A stretch of 64,000 nt of DNA from Candidatus Poseidoniales archaeon. GTDB lineage: Archaea; Thermoplasmatota; Poseidoniia; Poseidoniales; Poseidoniaceae. A program made the translations under genes and the position numbers. Positions 44,193-54,651 of this stretch are shown here, one piece after another (position 1 is the first letter of the stretch; every line of letters starts with the position of its first letter). The notes beneath the pieces are model-generated. The model ran no database searches and was not told the DNA's origin. It saw nothing but the letters and a program-made list of their open reading frames with translations. Where the stretch lies: NCBI GenBank assembly GCA_003602415.1, contig QQSK01000002.1:66795-130794 (forward strand), written 5' to 3'.

Positions 44193-45886
44193 TTGTTAGA
44201 TAATTTCAATCGAGCAAGTAAATCGTCTACACCGTCGATTTTTCTACGCATTGAGTTAACTCTGTCCGCTGCATCAGCAACAGATTCTGCCATTTCCATT
44301 TCTTGGTCTGGTGCTTCTTCTTCAGGAGCTTTGAATTGTTGTGCTAAACGCTTCAAATCTGTGATTATAGAATCAACCTCTGTATCACTGACCTTGATTC
44401 CAGGAGCCAGTCTAGGTATCTCACTAGGTGCTATGTGTCCCAATTCAGCACCAACAACACCTGCTGCTGCAATTATTCGAGGACGTAATTCCGAGTTGTT
44501 AACATCGTAGCCCTTCTTCTCAAGGAATCGGATTACCAATGTTTGCTGAGCATCTCCGTAGACCCCTTCCGATTTTTCCATAATTGCCTCAACCAATTGT
44601 TCAAACCCGCCGATATTTCGCTCCAATCTATCTAGAGTTCTTCTTTCACTAGATTGCAAATGTATTGCTCCATGTTGTAACAATCGAATAACTCTGGTTC
44701 TGCGAGCTGTTCTTGGGTCTGTGGCTGCAATTTCCTCGTCTAAGGATATTTGTAAATCGAATAAAGCATGCAATCTTCCAGAAACTGAAGGAAGGCGCAA
44801 GTCTAGTCCTAATTCTCGTGCTTTGTCTTCAAATGACATCCTTGCTTTGACCATTTCACCATTATTTCCAGCAATGATTTCAGGTAAAGCATCTCTCAAT
44901 ATCCCTCTTGCTTCCTCAAACTGACGAAGTGCTTCTCTTTCTCTCCAAGAGTTTGGAAGAGAGTGCATAGCATCTTTTTCAGCCCTGGCCATTGAATCCA
45001 ACGAAATTAACCTCGCTTTGATAAAATCTGCAACATTGGAATCTGCAACTGCAAATCCATGCGAGGATAGGCTCGAAACAAAGGCGTTGACATCTTCTGG
45101 ATCATTTATGCTACCAACCAACAAAAAGTCTCGACAAAGGGCATCGATTTCAGCAACTCTTCCCTCGACTTCAATCACCGAATCTGTTAACTCAACAACA
45201 GGTGCGATAGGCATAACAATCTCTTTTGGCTCTGAAATAGGTGTGATGTCTATCACCTCAACTTCACCGATTGAATCATTGGTTTCAACAATCACTTCCT
45301 GAACCTTAACCAGAGGTTCATCTACTGGGACAAAAGTATCTGCTGTATTTTCTTGAATGGAAGAAACTGGTGAATAGTCTTCTTCTGAAGGTGATGGGAT
45401 TGCAATCATTTTTGGAGCACCTCTTGGCCTTCTAAGACTCTTCTTGATAACACCCCATGAACCTGATTGAGATGTTAGAACACCAGCAACACGCATCAGT
45501 AGTGCTTGCTTAGTTCCAGATCTAGGTAAATCTAATTTTGAGCACAAATCATGAAGTTGGTCTCTGGACAGTGAATCGAGTTTTTCTGGAGTTAACTGTT
45601 TAGCATCATGATTTAGATGCAAGTATAGTCTCTGTCTCCTTTCTCTAATGGAACCTGATTTCTTAACTCCGAACACTGCTAGTACATCGCCAAGGTCATT
45701 ATTTAATATCGAGTCAATGCCATCTGGTGTTAAATCCCATTCATCTAAAACAAGTTCAGATATTAACTTAGAACGCAATACTTCTACCGAACCATTTCTT
45801 GAGATATTATGCTGTGCACAAATCTCTTTCAGGCGGTCTAATCTTGCCTGATGAAGTTCGGAAAGAAGAGTTTGCTTATCGCTCAT
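44189..45886 (-). CDS. SAP-domain-repeat protein of unknown function
   Basis: N-terminal SAP-like units (RLDRLKEICAQHNISRNGSVEVLRSKLI; SRDQLHDLCSKLDLPRSGTKQALLMRV) followed by a long helical region; ATG 45886 preferred. Confidence 0.65.
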   Translation of the reverse strand: MSDKQTLLSELHQARLDRLKEICAQHNISRNGSVEVLRSKLISELVLDEWDLTPDGIDSILNNDLGDVLAVFGVKKSGSIRERRQRLYLHLNHDAKQLTPEKLDSLSRDQLHDLCSKLDLPRSGTKQALLMRVAGVLTSQSGSWGVIKKSLRRPRGAPKMIAIPSPSEEDYSPVSSIQENTADTFVPVDEPLVKVQEVIVETNDSIGEVEVIDITPISEPKEIVMPIAPVVELTDSVIEVEGRVAEIDALCRDFLLVGSINDPEDVNAFVSSLSSHGFAVADSNVADFIKARLISLDSMARAEKDAMHSLPNSWREREALRQFEEARGILRDALPEIIAGNNGEMVKARMSFEDKARELGLDLRLPSVSGRLHALFDLQISLDEEIAATDPRTARRTRVIRLLQHGAIHLQSSERRTLDRLERNIGGFEQLVEAIMEKSEGVYGDAQQTLVIRFLEKKGYDVNNSELRPRIIAAAGVVGAELGHIAPSEIPRLAPGIKVSDTEVDSIITDLKRLAQQFKAPEEEAPDQEMEMAESVADAADRVNSMRRKIDGVDDLLARLKLSNN

Positions 45887-46062
45887 CGGCATACCTCTAA
45901 TCTCGCTCCACTCCTCTCCATATTTGAGGTTGCACCCCAAACGAAGGTGAAAAATGCACTTTCCGAGGGAGAAATTCACCTATTCGAAGTAACAATCTGA
46001 GAATTTAATCAGTGGCAACATCTTCAAACCAGTGCCGTCACAAGGGGTGATGAGGGCGAACT

Positions 46063-46704
46063 ATGGGGCGCTATGAAAGAGCTGCAAAAACCTCGCTCAA
46101 AGAAGCGACTGCTTTGGCATCGGGAATCATTGATTCTGTTCGCCATGATCTTCGTAGAGAAGAAGTTCGCCTAGAACAAGAAATGATTGATAGAGTCCAA
46201 TCTGTTCAATCCATTTTAAACGAAGTAGCTAGTATTCAAGATGCGATTATAGCAGGTTCTTCAGAAGTCAAAAGAGACTTGGAAAAGGCAAAGAAAAAAT
46301 TGATCAAATATGGTGATAAAGAATTGATGATAACACAAATCATTGGTTCAGCAACTAGATTGGGTGAATTGAGAACACTGCACTTAGATGCTGTTAAGAG
46401 GATTCAAGGAGCATTGGCAAGACCGCCATCAGCAGTTGAAATCATTGAAAGAATGACCAAGGATTTACTCAAATTATCAGGTTCCTGGGAAGCATCTGCC
46501 CGAGAAATAGATGAGTCGATTTCCGATGTTGTAGATGCTAACGCACCTATCGAGTTAGTCGAACTCTCAAGAGAATTGAACAATAATGGATATGACCTAA
46601 TCTTAGCAGGCGATGACAGAAGCCCAGAAAATATAGAGGCTGCTAGAAGTAAAATAAAATCGATGACTGGGGAAGAATCCAATCTCAATAATCACCATCT
46701 TTGA
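46063..46704 (+). CDS. Coiled-coil protein of unknown function
   Basis: Long charged helical ORF; preceded by SD-like sequence. Confidence 0.55.
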   Translation: MGRYERAAKTSLKEATALASGIIDSVRHDLRREEVRLEQEMIDRVQSVQSILNEVASIQDAIIAGSSEVKRDLEKAKKKLIKYGDKELMITQIIGSATRLGELRTLHLDAVKRIQGALARPPSAVEIIERMTKDLLKLSGSWEASAREIDESISDVVDANAPIELVELSRELNNNGYDLILAGDDRSPENIEAARSKIKSMTGEESNLNNHHL

Positions 46705-47821
46705 ATAAAGGAGAATAGATTCTGTCGTCTGAAAGACGGCCTTTAGACACCAAATCATCGATGTAATCATCCATTATTTGTTTCATCCTGCCTCTCTTTT
46801 CTTCTTCAGGAGTTTCTCTGGCTATTTTCAGCAATTGTTGCCAGTTAAACAAGACATTCTGCGCCCCAGAATGGCTTTCTTCGATTGGGAATATTCTTTC
46901 AACACTGGTCGTAACTGTTCCATCTTTGCTAAGCGTTTCAAGAATAATGTCAATTCTAGGGTCTGAATCTTTAGGACCCTGCTTTTCATCCTTTACAGTA
47001 AATGACTTCCACTCAGTCAATGGATTTTCAGAACCCAATGTTCGACCACGATTACCAACGTCTTGGAGAATCGTTCTTACCTTACGTTGTTCAACCACTA
47101 AAGCAATTTTATCATGCATTTCAGGCTCGATGCTATCTAAGATCATAATTTCAATCCTCAAGGATAGTGATGCTCCAGAATCAATCACTTTGGAAAATCG
47201 AGAGGAGGGGAAATCCTTTCTTGTCAGCAAAATTGTATAACCTTCAAGAGGAATTGGAACAAATCTAGAACGTGAATCATCTTGCCTTTGTATCCCAAGT
47301 GTATGTCTTCTTGCTCTTGATGGCAGAGTAGAATGAAGAGCCCTAGTTGTAACAAATCCGTCTATTGAGCCATCCTTTCTCAATCCTTCAAGCCAAACCA
47401 CTCGGTCGAACACATCGTCTGGTGCATCACCGAATTCTTCGACTAAGAGCACTTGAACATCACTCCTAGAGCGTAGCAATTGTCTTTTGATGACTTCACA
47501 ATCTGCTAAAATTATTCCACCCTTAGGAATATATTCGGGCTTATCTTCACCAACTAGAACCCTAGTAGGTTCTCTGCGAGGCAAAACTAGCAATGAAGAT
47601 AGGTCTTTGTGGCGGTTATTGTACCACCATTCGCCAGATACTGGAACCACATCCCCGTGTCCATCAAGAAGCAAATCAATTGCAGTTTGAACATGTGGTA
47701 CTTCCTTTAGAACCAAGTCTAATCCATCAGGAGAGCTTTCAATGAATTTGTGAGCATGAGTGCTGACCCCATCACCCATTTCGGGGTACACCAGGACTTC
47801 AAAGCGGTCATCTCCACTCAT
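46685..47821 (-). CDS. Divergent hydroxymethylbilane-synthase (HemC)-like protein, probably non-catalytic
   Basis: VLPRREPTRVLVGED...IPKGGIILADCEVIKRQLLRSRSDVQVLLVEE...DGFVTTRALHSTL follows the HemC 'REPxDAL...GTSSLRR...RPDL...DAIxLAxAGL' order with motifs eroded. Confidence 0.4.
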   Translation of the reverse strand: MSGDDRFEVLVYPEMGDGVSTHAHKFIESSPDGLDLVLKEVPHVQTAIDLLLDGHGDVVPVSGEWWYNNRHKDLSSLLVLPRREPTRVLVGEDKPEYIPKGGIILADCEVIKRQLLRSRSDVQVLLVEEFGDAPDDVFDRVVWLEGLRKDGSIDGFVTTRALHSTLPSRARRHTLGIQRQDDSRSRFVPIPLEGYTILLTRKDFPSSRFSKVIDSGASLSLRIEIMILDSIEPEMHDKIALVVEQRKVRTILQDVGNRGRTLGSENPLTEWKSFTVKDEKQGPKDSDPRIDIILETLSKDGTVTTSVERIFPIEESHSGAQNVLFNWQQLLKIARETPEEEKRGRMKQIMDDYIDDLVSKGRLSDDRIYSPLFKDGDY

Positions 47822-47899
47822 TTTCTCACCTCGGCCAGCATTGCCGGCAACCTGTGGGCGCCCGCCACTCGTTAAGAAGGCGACCCTTGTGGGGGTGGC

Positions 47900-48874
47900 A
47901 TGGAGGACGTTGTAGTTCTTGATCGAATTGAAGCGATGAAGGACCTTGTCGATGCCAACCTTGAAGCAATTATTGCTAAGCAAACCGCCATTTATGGACA
48001 AGTTGCTGAGGTATCGGGACAGGTTGTACTCGCTGGTGGAAAGCGTATCAGACCAATATTGGTAATGCTTGCTTACGAAATTGCTGGAGGAGAAGATAAT
48101 GAGGAAATTATGCCTCTGGCATTATCTTCAGAGTTTATTCATTCAGCAACATTGGTTCACGATGACATCAACGATGAATCTCTTACCAGAAGAGGACAGG
48201 AAACAATTCATGCCAAACTAGGGCAAGCAAAGGGAATAATTGCCGGCGATTGGTTATTTTCTCAAGGATTTGGATTGGGAGGGCGATACGAACAATCTGT
48301 TGTTGAAGTTATAGCACACTATTGTTCTAAATTAGCAAGTTCTGAATTCACTCAAATCGATCATGTTCTAGACCTATCAACATCACCTGAAGATTATCTT
48401 GAGATTGTTAAAGGAAAGACTGCAGGTCCATTTGCAGCAGGTTGTAAAGGAGCTGCAATGGTTGCTGGCGCTAGTAAAAATGAATGCGAACTGTTGTTTG
48501 AATTCGGGATGGAGTTGGGAATTGCATTCCAATTAGTTGATGATCTACTAGATATCCGAGGTGATGAAAGAATGGGTAAACCTCGAGGAGCAGATGTATA
48601 TGAGGGTAAGATGACACTACCAATCATACATGCTCTGACTATCCTTCATGGACCTCAAAGAGCAAGGTTAGCAGAAATTCTACACGATTTCAAAGATTCA
48701 CTATTTGATGAATTGATTACTCTACTCGACTTTGGCGAGAGTCTAAAGTATTCTGAAATTCTTATTTCTAACCACCTTGAAAGGGCATTGAGTAAACTCG
48801 ATGCTTTTGCGGATTGTGATGCAAAGCAATTGCTTAAACATGTAGTACATGTAGTCCAGAACAGGCATTCCTGA
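47900..48874 (+). CDS. Polyprenyl (geranylgeranyl) diphosphate synthase
   Basis: GGKRIRPILVML; LVHDDINDESLTRRG; QLVDDLLDIRGD; both Asp-rich motifs present. Confidence 0.92.
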   Translation: MEDVVVLDRIEAMKDLVDANLEAIIAKQTAIYGQVAEVSGQVVLAGGKRIRPILVMLAYEIAGGEDNEEIMPLALSSEFIHSATLVHDDINDESLTRRGQETIHAKLGQAKGIIAGDWLFSQGFGLGGRYEQSVVEVIAHYCSKLASSEFTQIDHVLDLSTSPEDYLEIVKGKTAGPFAAGCKGAAMVAGASKNECELLFEFGMELGIAFQLVDDLLDIRGDERMGKPRGADVYEGKMTLPIIHALTILHGPQRARLAEILHDFKDSLFDELITLLDFGESLKYSEILISNHLERALSKLDAFADCDAKQLLKHVVHVVQNRHS

Positions 48875-48883
48875 GGTGTTTAT

Positions 48884-49984
48884 TTGTCTCACAATTTTGA
48901 ACGTGACGTTATCGTGATTGGCGGAGGCCCCGCTGGTAGCACAGTTGCTCGTTATGCTGCACTTGGTGGTGCAAATGTTCTGGTAATCGACGGAAGAGAC
49001 CCTATTGGAACCCCCTTACAATGTGGGGAATTAGTTCCAACCAACGACGAGATGCGCAGATTGTGTCCCGATGTACCAGATATGGATGATTTGTTCAAAA
49101 CTCCTGACTCAGCGATTTCTCGTCATTCCAAGAAAATGCATTTGGTGCCTCCTTCTGGAAAGCCTCTGATTTTTGATTTTGATGGTTATGTTTTGAACAG
49201 GGTTGCTCATGATGAATTCTTGGTTGATTTGGCCAAAGAATCAGGGGCCGAATTTTTAGTAAATTCGAGGGTTGAAAAGGTAGAGGAAAACATTGTGCGA
49301 CTGAAGAATGGTGATACTCATTCGGCAAAAATTATTGTCGATGCTGGAGGGCACAATGGCCCGATTAGGAGAGATTACTGGACTGAAAAATCAACCAAGA
49401 TTCCTGTAAAGTTTGTATTGATGGATGGAGACTTCGGAGAAGCCGTAGAATTACACTTTGGTTCGATGGCTCCAGGAGGTTATGCTTGGATGTTCCCAAA
49501 GGGAAGTGGAGCAAATATTGGACTTGGAATCCAGAGGAGTTTTTCAAAAGGACGTAGTCTCAATCAATACACTGAGGACTTCATTTCAAAATACGAAGGT
49601 GAAATTACTTTCAATGGTGCAGGCTCATTACCGATGTCTGGAACAATCAAAAAATTCGTCAAAGGCGATTACATGCTCGTTGGAGATTCTGCGGGAATGG
49701 TTTTGCCATCAAACGGCGCAGGAATTACGATTGCTATGATCGGTGGCCGGATAGCAGGACAGGTTATCGGTGAACATTTTGCTAATGGCACCCCATTAGA
49801 AGAATATGAAAAGCGATGGAAAAAACAAATGGGGAAGGTTATGAAGAACTCAAAACGCTCTTTCAAAATGGGAAGTATGCTTTTCAGATTACCAGATTGG
49901 ATTCTCAATATGTTATTCAATCGTTTAACTAAGGGAATTATCTGGAGAGCCGTCACTTGTAGACGTATGCTTTGGATAATCTGA
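48884..49984 (+). CDS. Geranylgeranyl reductase family flavoprotein (TTG start)
   Basis: DVIVIGGGPAGSTVARYAA...LQCGELVP...GYAWMFPKGSGANIGLGI...LVGDSAGMVLPSNGAGI. Confidence 0.88.
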   Translation: MSHNFERDVIVIGGGPAGSTVARYAALGGANVLVIDGRDPIGTPLQCGELVPTNDEMRRLCPDVPDMDDLFKTPDSAISRHSKKMHLVPPSGKPLIFDFDGYVLNRVAHDEFLVDLAKESGAEFLVNSRVEKVEENIVRLKNGDTHSAKIIVDAGGHNGPIRRDYWTEKSTKIPVKFVLMDGDFGEAVELHFGSMAPGGYAWMFPKGSGANIGLGIQRSFSKGRSLNQYTEDFISKYEGEITFNGAGSLPMSGTIKKFVKGDYMLVGDSAGMVLPSNGAGITIAMIGGRIAGQVIGEHFANGTPLEEYEKRWKKQMGKVMKNSKRSFKMGSMLFRLPDWILNMLFNRLTKGIIWRAVTCRRMLWII

Positions 49985-50066
49985 TACTAACTACATCTTG
50001 TCAAATATGCCAAAATTGTCTCAATCCAAGCGGTTGTTTCAAGTGGATTGCATGTAAGGGGTATAC

Positions 50067-50549
50067 ATGCACAGAGATGATGATGCGGTTAGCCCTGTCA
50101 TCGCTACTGTTCTTCTGCTTGCGATTACTGTATTGCTTACTAGTATGGTTTTCGTGATGATGTCTTCTACTTTAGACACCGTAGAGAAGGCCGACCCTAA
50201 GGCTTCAGTCTCTGTTAGAGCGCTTTCAAACGGTTATCATGTAATTTCAATTACGAGTATCGACCAATCTCTTGACCCTTCCAAAGTCGAATGGGCAGTA
50301 GTAAATCAAACTGCACAAAGTGTCAAGGAACATTATGGAGCAGTAGATGACTCCGATGTTTACGGAACTGTTGGAGCAAACATTTCTTTCCACGATAGAG
50401 ATGCAGGATGGTCACTGACCAAAGGAGATTATTTCGTTGTGAATTGTGAGAACTTGGGTTGCAATAGTGGAAATCATTACTTCCAACTTGTTGATACTGG
50501 AAGCAACACTGTTCTGGCAAAGATTAGATTACCTGCTCTAGAAAGTTAA
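50067..50549 (+). CDS. Archaeal type IV pilin-like protein
   Basis: MHRDDDAVSPVIATVLLLAITVLLTSMVFVMM matches the archaeal pilin N-terminal pattern. Confidence 0.82.
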   Translation: MHRDDDAVSPVIATVLLLAITVLLTSMVFVMMSSTLDTVEKADPKASVSVRALSNGYHVISITSIDQSLDPSKVEWAVVNQTAQSVKEHYGAVDDSDVYGTVGANISFHDRDAGWSLTKGDYFVVNCENLGCNSGNHYFQLVDTGSNTVLAKIRLPALES

Positions 50550-51514
50550 CCACCGATAAAGGACATCTCAACCTTTTCAGTCTCAATATCGCCTCTATTT
50601 TGGGAATAGGCATCATCTCTCTTAGACCAAATGCTGCGCACTGCTTCAGAGATTTGTTCAGTTGTTGCATTCATCCTGAGTAAGGATTTCAGATCATTTC
50701 CTTTGGATGCGAATAAGCAAGTGTATAGAGAACCATCTGCTGAAATTCTAGCACGGTTACAATCACCACAGAATGGTTTTGAAATGCTTTCAATGAATCC
50801 TATTTCCTGCATACCTCGCTTGTATCTATTAGCTACTTCTCCAACGTGGTTTTGAACTACTGGTTTCAAGCCATCAAGCATGCGTCTCATCATTTCTCCA
50901 GTGATTACTTCTTGGTCATCCCAAGAATTTGTCTCTCCAACATCCATAAATTCGATATAACGTACAATCACATCACTTCCTACAAATCTTTCAGCGACTT
51001 TTTCCACAGAATGTTCATTATAACCTGCTCGGATGACTGTATTGACTTTTACAGATAGTCCTGCTTTTCTAGCGGCTTCTATTCCTCTAAGCACTGTTTC
51101 TGGTTTCTCATTTGTATCTCCCATCGCTTGAAATGTTTCAATATCCAATGCATCTAGAGATACCGTCACTCTTTTTAGACCCGCATTTGCTAATTCCTGA
51201 GCGTATTTTTCCAACAAAATTCCATTTGTAGTCATAGCAATATCAAGTTCTTGTGGTAACATGCTAATGAAAGCACATACGTCTTTTCTTAGCAATGGTT
51301 CCCCTCCAGTCAAACGAACTTTGTTCAGACCAAGAGGAATCAGGGATTGAACGATTAGAGTCAACTCTTCATATGATAGAATCTCTTTTTTCTCGAGGAA
51401 TTGGTGAGAATCAAAATGCTCACGAGGCATACAGTACCTGCACCTCATATTACATCGATCTGTCAAGGAAATTCGCAAATCTCGCAACGGCCTATTACGA
51501 AGATCCTTGACCAT
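50546..51514 (-). CDS. moaA: GTP 3',8-cyclase MoaA (radical SAM)
   Basis: LRISLTDRCNMRCRYCMP; VRLTGGEPLLR; FCGDCNRARISADGSLYTCLF. Confidence 0.93.
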   Translation of the reverse strand: MVKDLRNRPLRDLRISLTDRCNMRCRYCMPREHFDSHQFLEKKEILSYEELTLIVQSLIPLGLNKVRLTGGEPLLRKDVCAFISMLPQELDIAMTTNGILLEKYAQELANAGLKRVTVSLDALDIETFQAMGDTNEKPETVLRGIEAARKAGLSVKVNTVIRAGYNEHSVEKVAERFVGSDVIVRYIEFMDVGETNSWDDQEVITGEMMRRMLDGLKPVVQNHVGEVANRYKRGMQEIGFIESISKPFCGDCNRARISADGSLYTCLFASKGNDLKSLLRMNATTEQISEAVRSIWSKRDDAYSQNRGDIETEKVEMSFIGG

Positions 51515-51591
51515 GTGCTCTCCTACTCCGATGAATCACTTCAACATGTGCCTTGGATGACTTCTTGTCATAGTTCATCTTCGCAGGCACA

Positions 51592-52749
51592 ATGGGAGGA
51601 AATAGCGGTGTTAAATCGAGCCAACAAAATGGCCGAACTTCACTGAAAATACAGCCCAGTAGACTTGTTGGTAATCTAAGGTTGCCACCATCGAAAAGTC
51701 ATGCCATGAGATGGTTGACTCTAGCGAGCATGGATACATCACCCACCAAAATTATGATGTGGGAAATTGGCGAAGATGTTCAAGCTATGATCGACTGTTT
51801 GATTAAACTCGGAAGTGAATGGAATGGCGAAGAATTAACTGGATGTTCCAAAGTTTCTAGTGGCGGAAAATTAGATTGTAAAAATAGTGGAACCGCACTT
51901 AGATTTCTAATTGCACAATCTGCAACTTCTGAATCCATAATTACCCTTGATGGAGATGCAAGTCTACGAGCAAGGAGTTCCTTACAATTAGTTGAATCAT
52001 TGGGTGTTTCAGCGAATAAAACCCCTGATGAACAAGAATATCCAATCACAATTTCTGGCCCATTCACAAAGGATTTGGTTGAGATTGATATCTCAAAAAC
52101 CTCTCAATTCCATTCAGCACTAATGCTAATGGCACCAAGAACAAATGGATTTGTAATCCAGACTAAAGGAGAAGGAGTCTCTAGAAAACATTCAGAATTA
52201 ACTTGGAGATTGTGCAAAATTACTGGAGCAAAAACACCAGGTATGCCTTGGAAAGTTGATTGCCCCGATGTTGTTATTCCTCCTGATGCATCGATGGCTG
52301 CCTTCGCAAGATTGGCAAAATTAGAGGTGGTTAACCAACCAAAACAATCTGAATCGATAGGTCATTCCTTAGAGAGAAGTGAGTTGAGAGATTCAAATGA
52401 CCTGATAACACCCATGGCTGCTTGGTTAGCAATGGGAAATGGTGGTGTAATTAGTGGAGCAAAACATGCAGCCTACAAAGAATCCAATCGAATTACCAAG
52501 ACTGCCGAATTGTTAGCGCAATTCGGGCTGAAATCCGAGATTACCGAAGATGGACTTTCAATCACTGGAAGACAGACTCCGACCAGACCTGAAGGACTCG
52601 TCAAAACTTTTGATGACCATCGAATACAAATGACTGCGATATTATTAGCATCAATTTGTGGAGGAGAAATCGAAGGTCCAGAACTTCACAAAGTAGCTTG
52701 GCCATCATTCCTTGACCAGTTAGTCAAATGTGGATTGCGATTGGAATAA
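51592..52749 (+). CDS. aroA: 3-phosphoshikimate 1-carboxyvinyltransferase (EPSP synthase)
   Basis: LPPSKSHAMRWLTLAS; KNSGTALRFL; SQFHSALMLMAP; KTFDDHRIQMT. Confidence 0.9.
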   Translation: MGGNSGVKSSQQNGRTSLKIQPSRLVGNLRLPPSKSHAMRWLTLASMDTSPTKIMMWEIGEDVQAMIDCLIKLGSEWNGEELTGCSKVSSGGKLDCKNSGTALRFLIAQSATSESIITLDGDASLRARSSLQLVESLGVSANKTPDEQEYPITISGPFTKDLVEIDISKTSQFHSALMLMAPRTNGFVIQTKGEGVSRKHSELTWRLCKITGAKTPGMPWKVDCPDVVIPPDASMAAFARLAKLEVVNQPKQSESIGHSLERSELRDSNDLITPMAAWLAMGNGGVISGAKHAAYKESNRITKTAELLAQFGLKSEITEDGLSITGRQTPTRPEGLVKTFDDHRIQMTAILLASICGGEIEGPELHKVAWPSFLDQLVKCGLRLE

Positions 52750-54651
52750 TCATCCATGCCTTCCGAAATGATGATCTAAAGCATTCAATGGTATTCGCAT
52801 TGCAGTAGGCCTGCCATGTACACAAGCCCAAGGATTTGGAATTCTTCTCATATCATCAAGAAGTCTCCTCATTTCAGCCAAATTTAATTTTTGATTTGCT
52901 TTAACAGCACCTCTACAAGAGTTAAGGAATGCAAGATGGTCTTTACGTTGCTCAACAGTTTCAAGCGGAGCTCCATCCTCACTCATGTCCAGCAAAATAT
53001 CATGAATAAATGGTTCTAATTCCTTTGCCGAAAGTAGAGCAGGCGCACTAGTTATAGAATATCCTCCAGCATTTTTCTTTATCACAAATCCAAGATTTGT
53101 CAAATCGTCAATCCTAGCTTCAAGACGTGCGATTTGTCTAGCATCCAAATCTAATGGTACCGAAGTAATTCTTTCCTGAGCCTGCCAAAGAGATTCATCA
53201 TGTCGCAATCTTTCGTATCGAACCCTTTCGTGTAATGCGTGTTGATCGATTAGAAGTAATTCTTCTTCTGCTTGAACTAAGATGTATGAGTCCGCAAACT
53301 GGGCTAATGGTTCCATTGCTGGCAAATCATTGATTACAGGACCCAATGGTTCTGAATTTTCAATATCTTCTGTATCCAAGCCTGCGTGTCGATGCAATTC
53401 TCTCTCGCCAAATGAAAGGGCTGGTGCTATCGCTTTGATTCCAGTAATTGTGGTCTGAGAAGTTTCTGCTTTAGAGATAGGTCTGGGCTTTTCAGAAGGC
53501 TTGACATCTAGAGGTTTGTCTCCAGTTAAGGAAATTTGTGCAGTCTGAGCCCAAGCAGGCTTCTCAATCTCTCTTTTTTCATCTGTTTGAGGAGCCAATG
53601 ATGTGATTCCTGTAATACCGCCACTTGATTCTGGTTCGGTTGGTGTAGATTCTAATGTATGAGCAATTGAACGTTCTAGCCTTTCCAATACCCTCCAAGA
53701 ATTTTTCAATCTAACTTCCCTCTTTGTTGGGTGGACATTGACATCAACCTCGCCTTGAGGTAACTCAAGCATCAATACTGCAACTGGATGGCGACCTTGC
53801 ATCAACCTAGTGCGATATCCACGCCGAATAGATTGTAAAAATGGTTGAGCCGCAACAGGTCTTCCGTTTATCAAAATATGAATGTCATCTCCCTTTCCTC
53901 TTGTAATATCAGGAGTTGAAATCCAGCCTCTCCAACTTTCTTCACCAGGGGCTGCTTCATCTTCTGGAGGAGAAGATATAGCGATCATCTTACTGGCCTG
54001 ACGGCCTAAAATATCGTACAACCTATCCTCCATATCTTCTACAGCAGGAACTTCAAGAATCACCTTTTCATCGCTGACCAGTCTAAATCCTACTTCTGGA
54101 TGAGAGATTGCATGAGATACCACTACGTCTACGATTTTGCTAGTTTCAGTAGCAGGCCTTCTTTGGAATGCGAGCCTAGCTGGTTGATTAGCAAAAATAT
54201 TCGAAACTTCGATCGAAGTTCCAATAGCCATTCCAACTGGCTCAATAGAACTCTTGTTCCCATTATCCATCACTATTTTCCTTCCTTCAGTACCTGGTGG
54301 CCTACTAGAAATGCTTAGCATGCTTACCATACCAATGCTGGCTAAGGCTTCACCTCTAAATCCGAGAGTGCCAATCGCTGCTAAATCCTCTTCACTACTC
54401 AATTTACTAGTCGCATGTCTATCCAATGAAAGTGATAAATCATCTTCATGAATTCCTGAACCATCATCAGTGATACAGATGATATCAAAACCACCGCGCT
54501 CGACATTTACTGTGATATGATTTGAACCTGCATCAATCGAATTCTCAACTAATTCCTTTACGACTTGTGCAGGTCTTTCAACGACTTCTCCTGCAGCAAT
54601 ATGACCAATTGTTCTCTCATCAAGTTGCTTAATTCGGCTAGGGTTGGTCAT
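52750..54651 (-). CDS. mutL: DNA mismatch repair protein MutL
   Basis: IAAGEVVERPAQVVKELVENSIDAG; GTLGFRGEALASI; FANQPARLAF; DQHALHERVRYE. Confidence 0.95.
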   Translation of the reverse strand: MTNPSRIKQLDERTIGHIAAGEVVERPAQVVKELVENSIDAGSNHITVNVERGGFDIICITDDGSGIHEDDLSLSLDRHATSKLSSEEDLAAIGTLGFRGEALASIGMVSMLSISSRPPGTEGRKIVMDNGNKSSIEPVGMAIGTSIEVSNIFANQPARLAFQRRPATETSKIVDVVVSHAISHPEVGFRLVSDEKVILEVPAVEDMEDRLYDILGRQASKMIAISSPPEDEAAPGEESWRGWISTPDITRGKGDDIHILINGRPVAAQPFLQSIRRGYRTRLMQGRHPVAVLMLELPQGEVDVNVHPTKREVRLKNSWRVLERLERSIAHTLESTPTEPESSGGITGITSLAPQTDEKREIEKPAWAQTAQISLTGDKPLDVKPSEKPRPISKAETSQTTITGIKAIAPALSFGERELHRHAGLDTEDIENSEPLGPVINDLPAMEPLAQFADSYILVQAEEELLLIDQHALHERVRYERLRHDESLWQAQERITSVPLDLDARQIARLEARIDDLTNLGFVIKKNAGGYSITSAPALLSAKELEPFIHDILLDMSEDGAPLETVEQRKDHLAFLNSCRGAVKANQKLNLAEMRRLLDDMRRIPNPWACVHGRPTAMRIPLNALDHHFGRHG

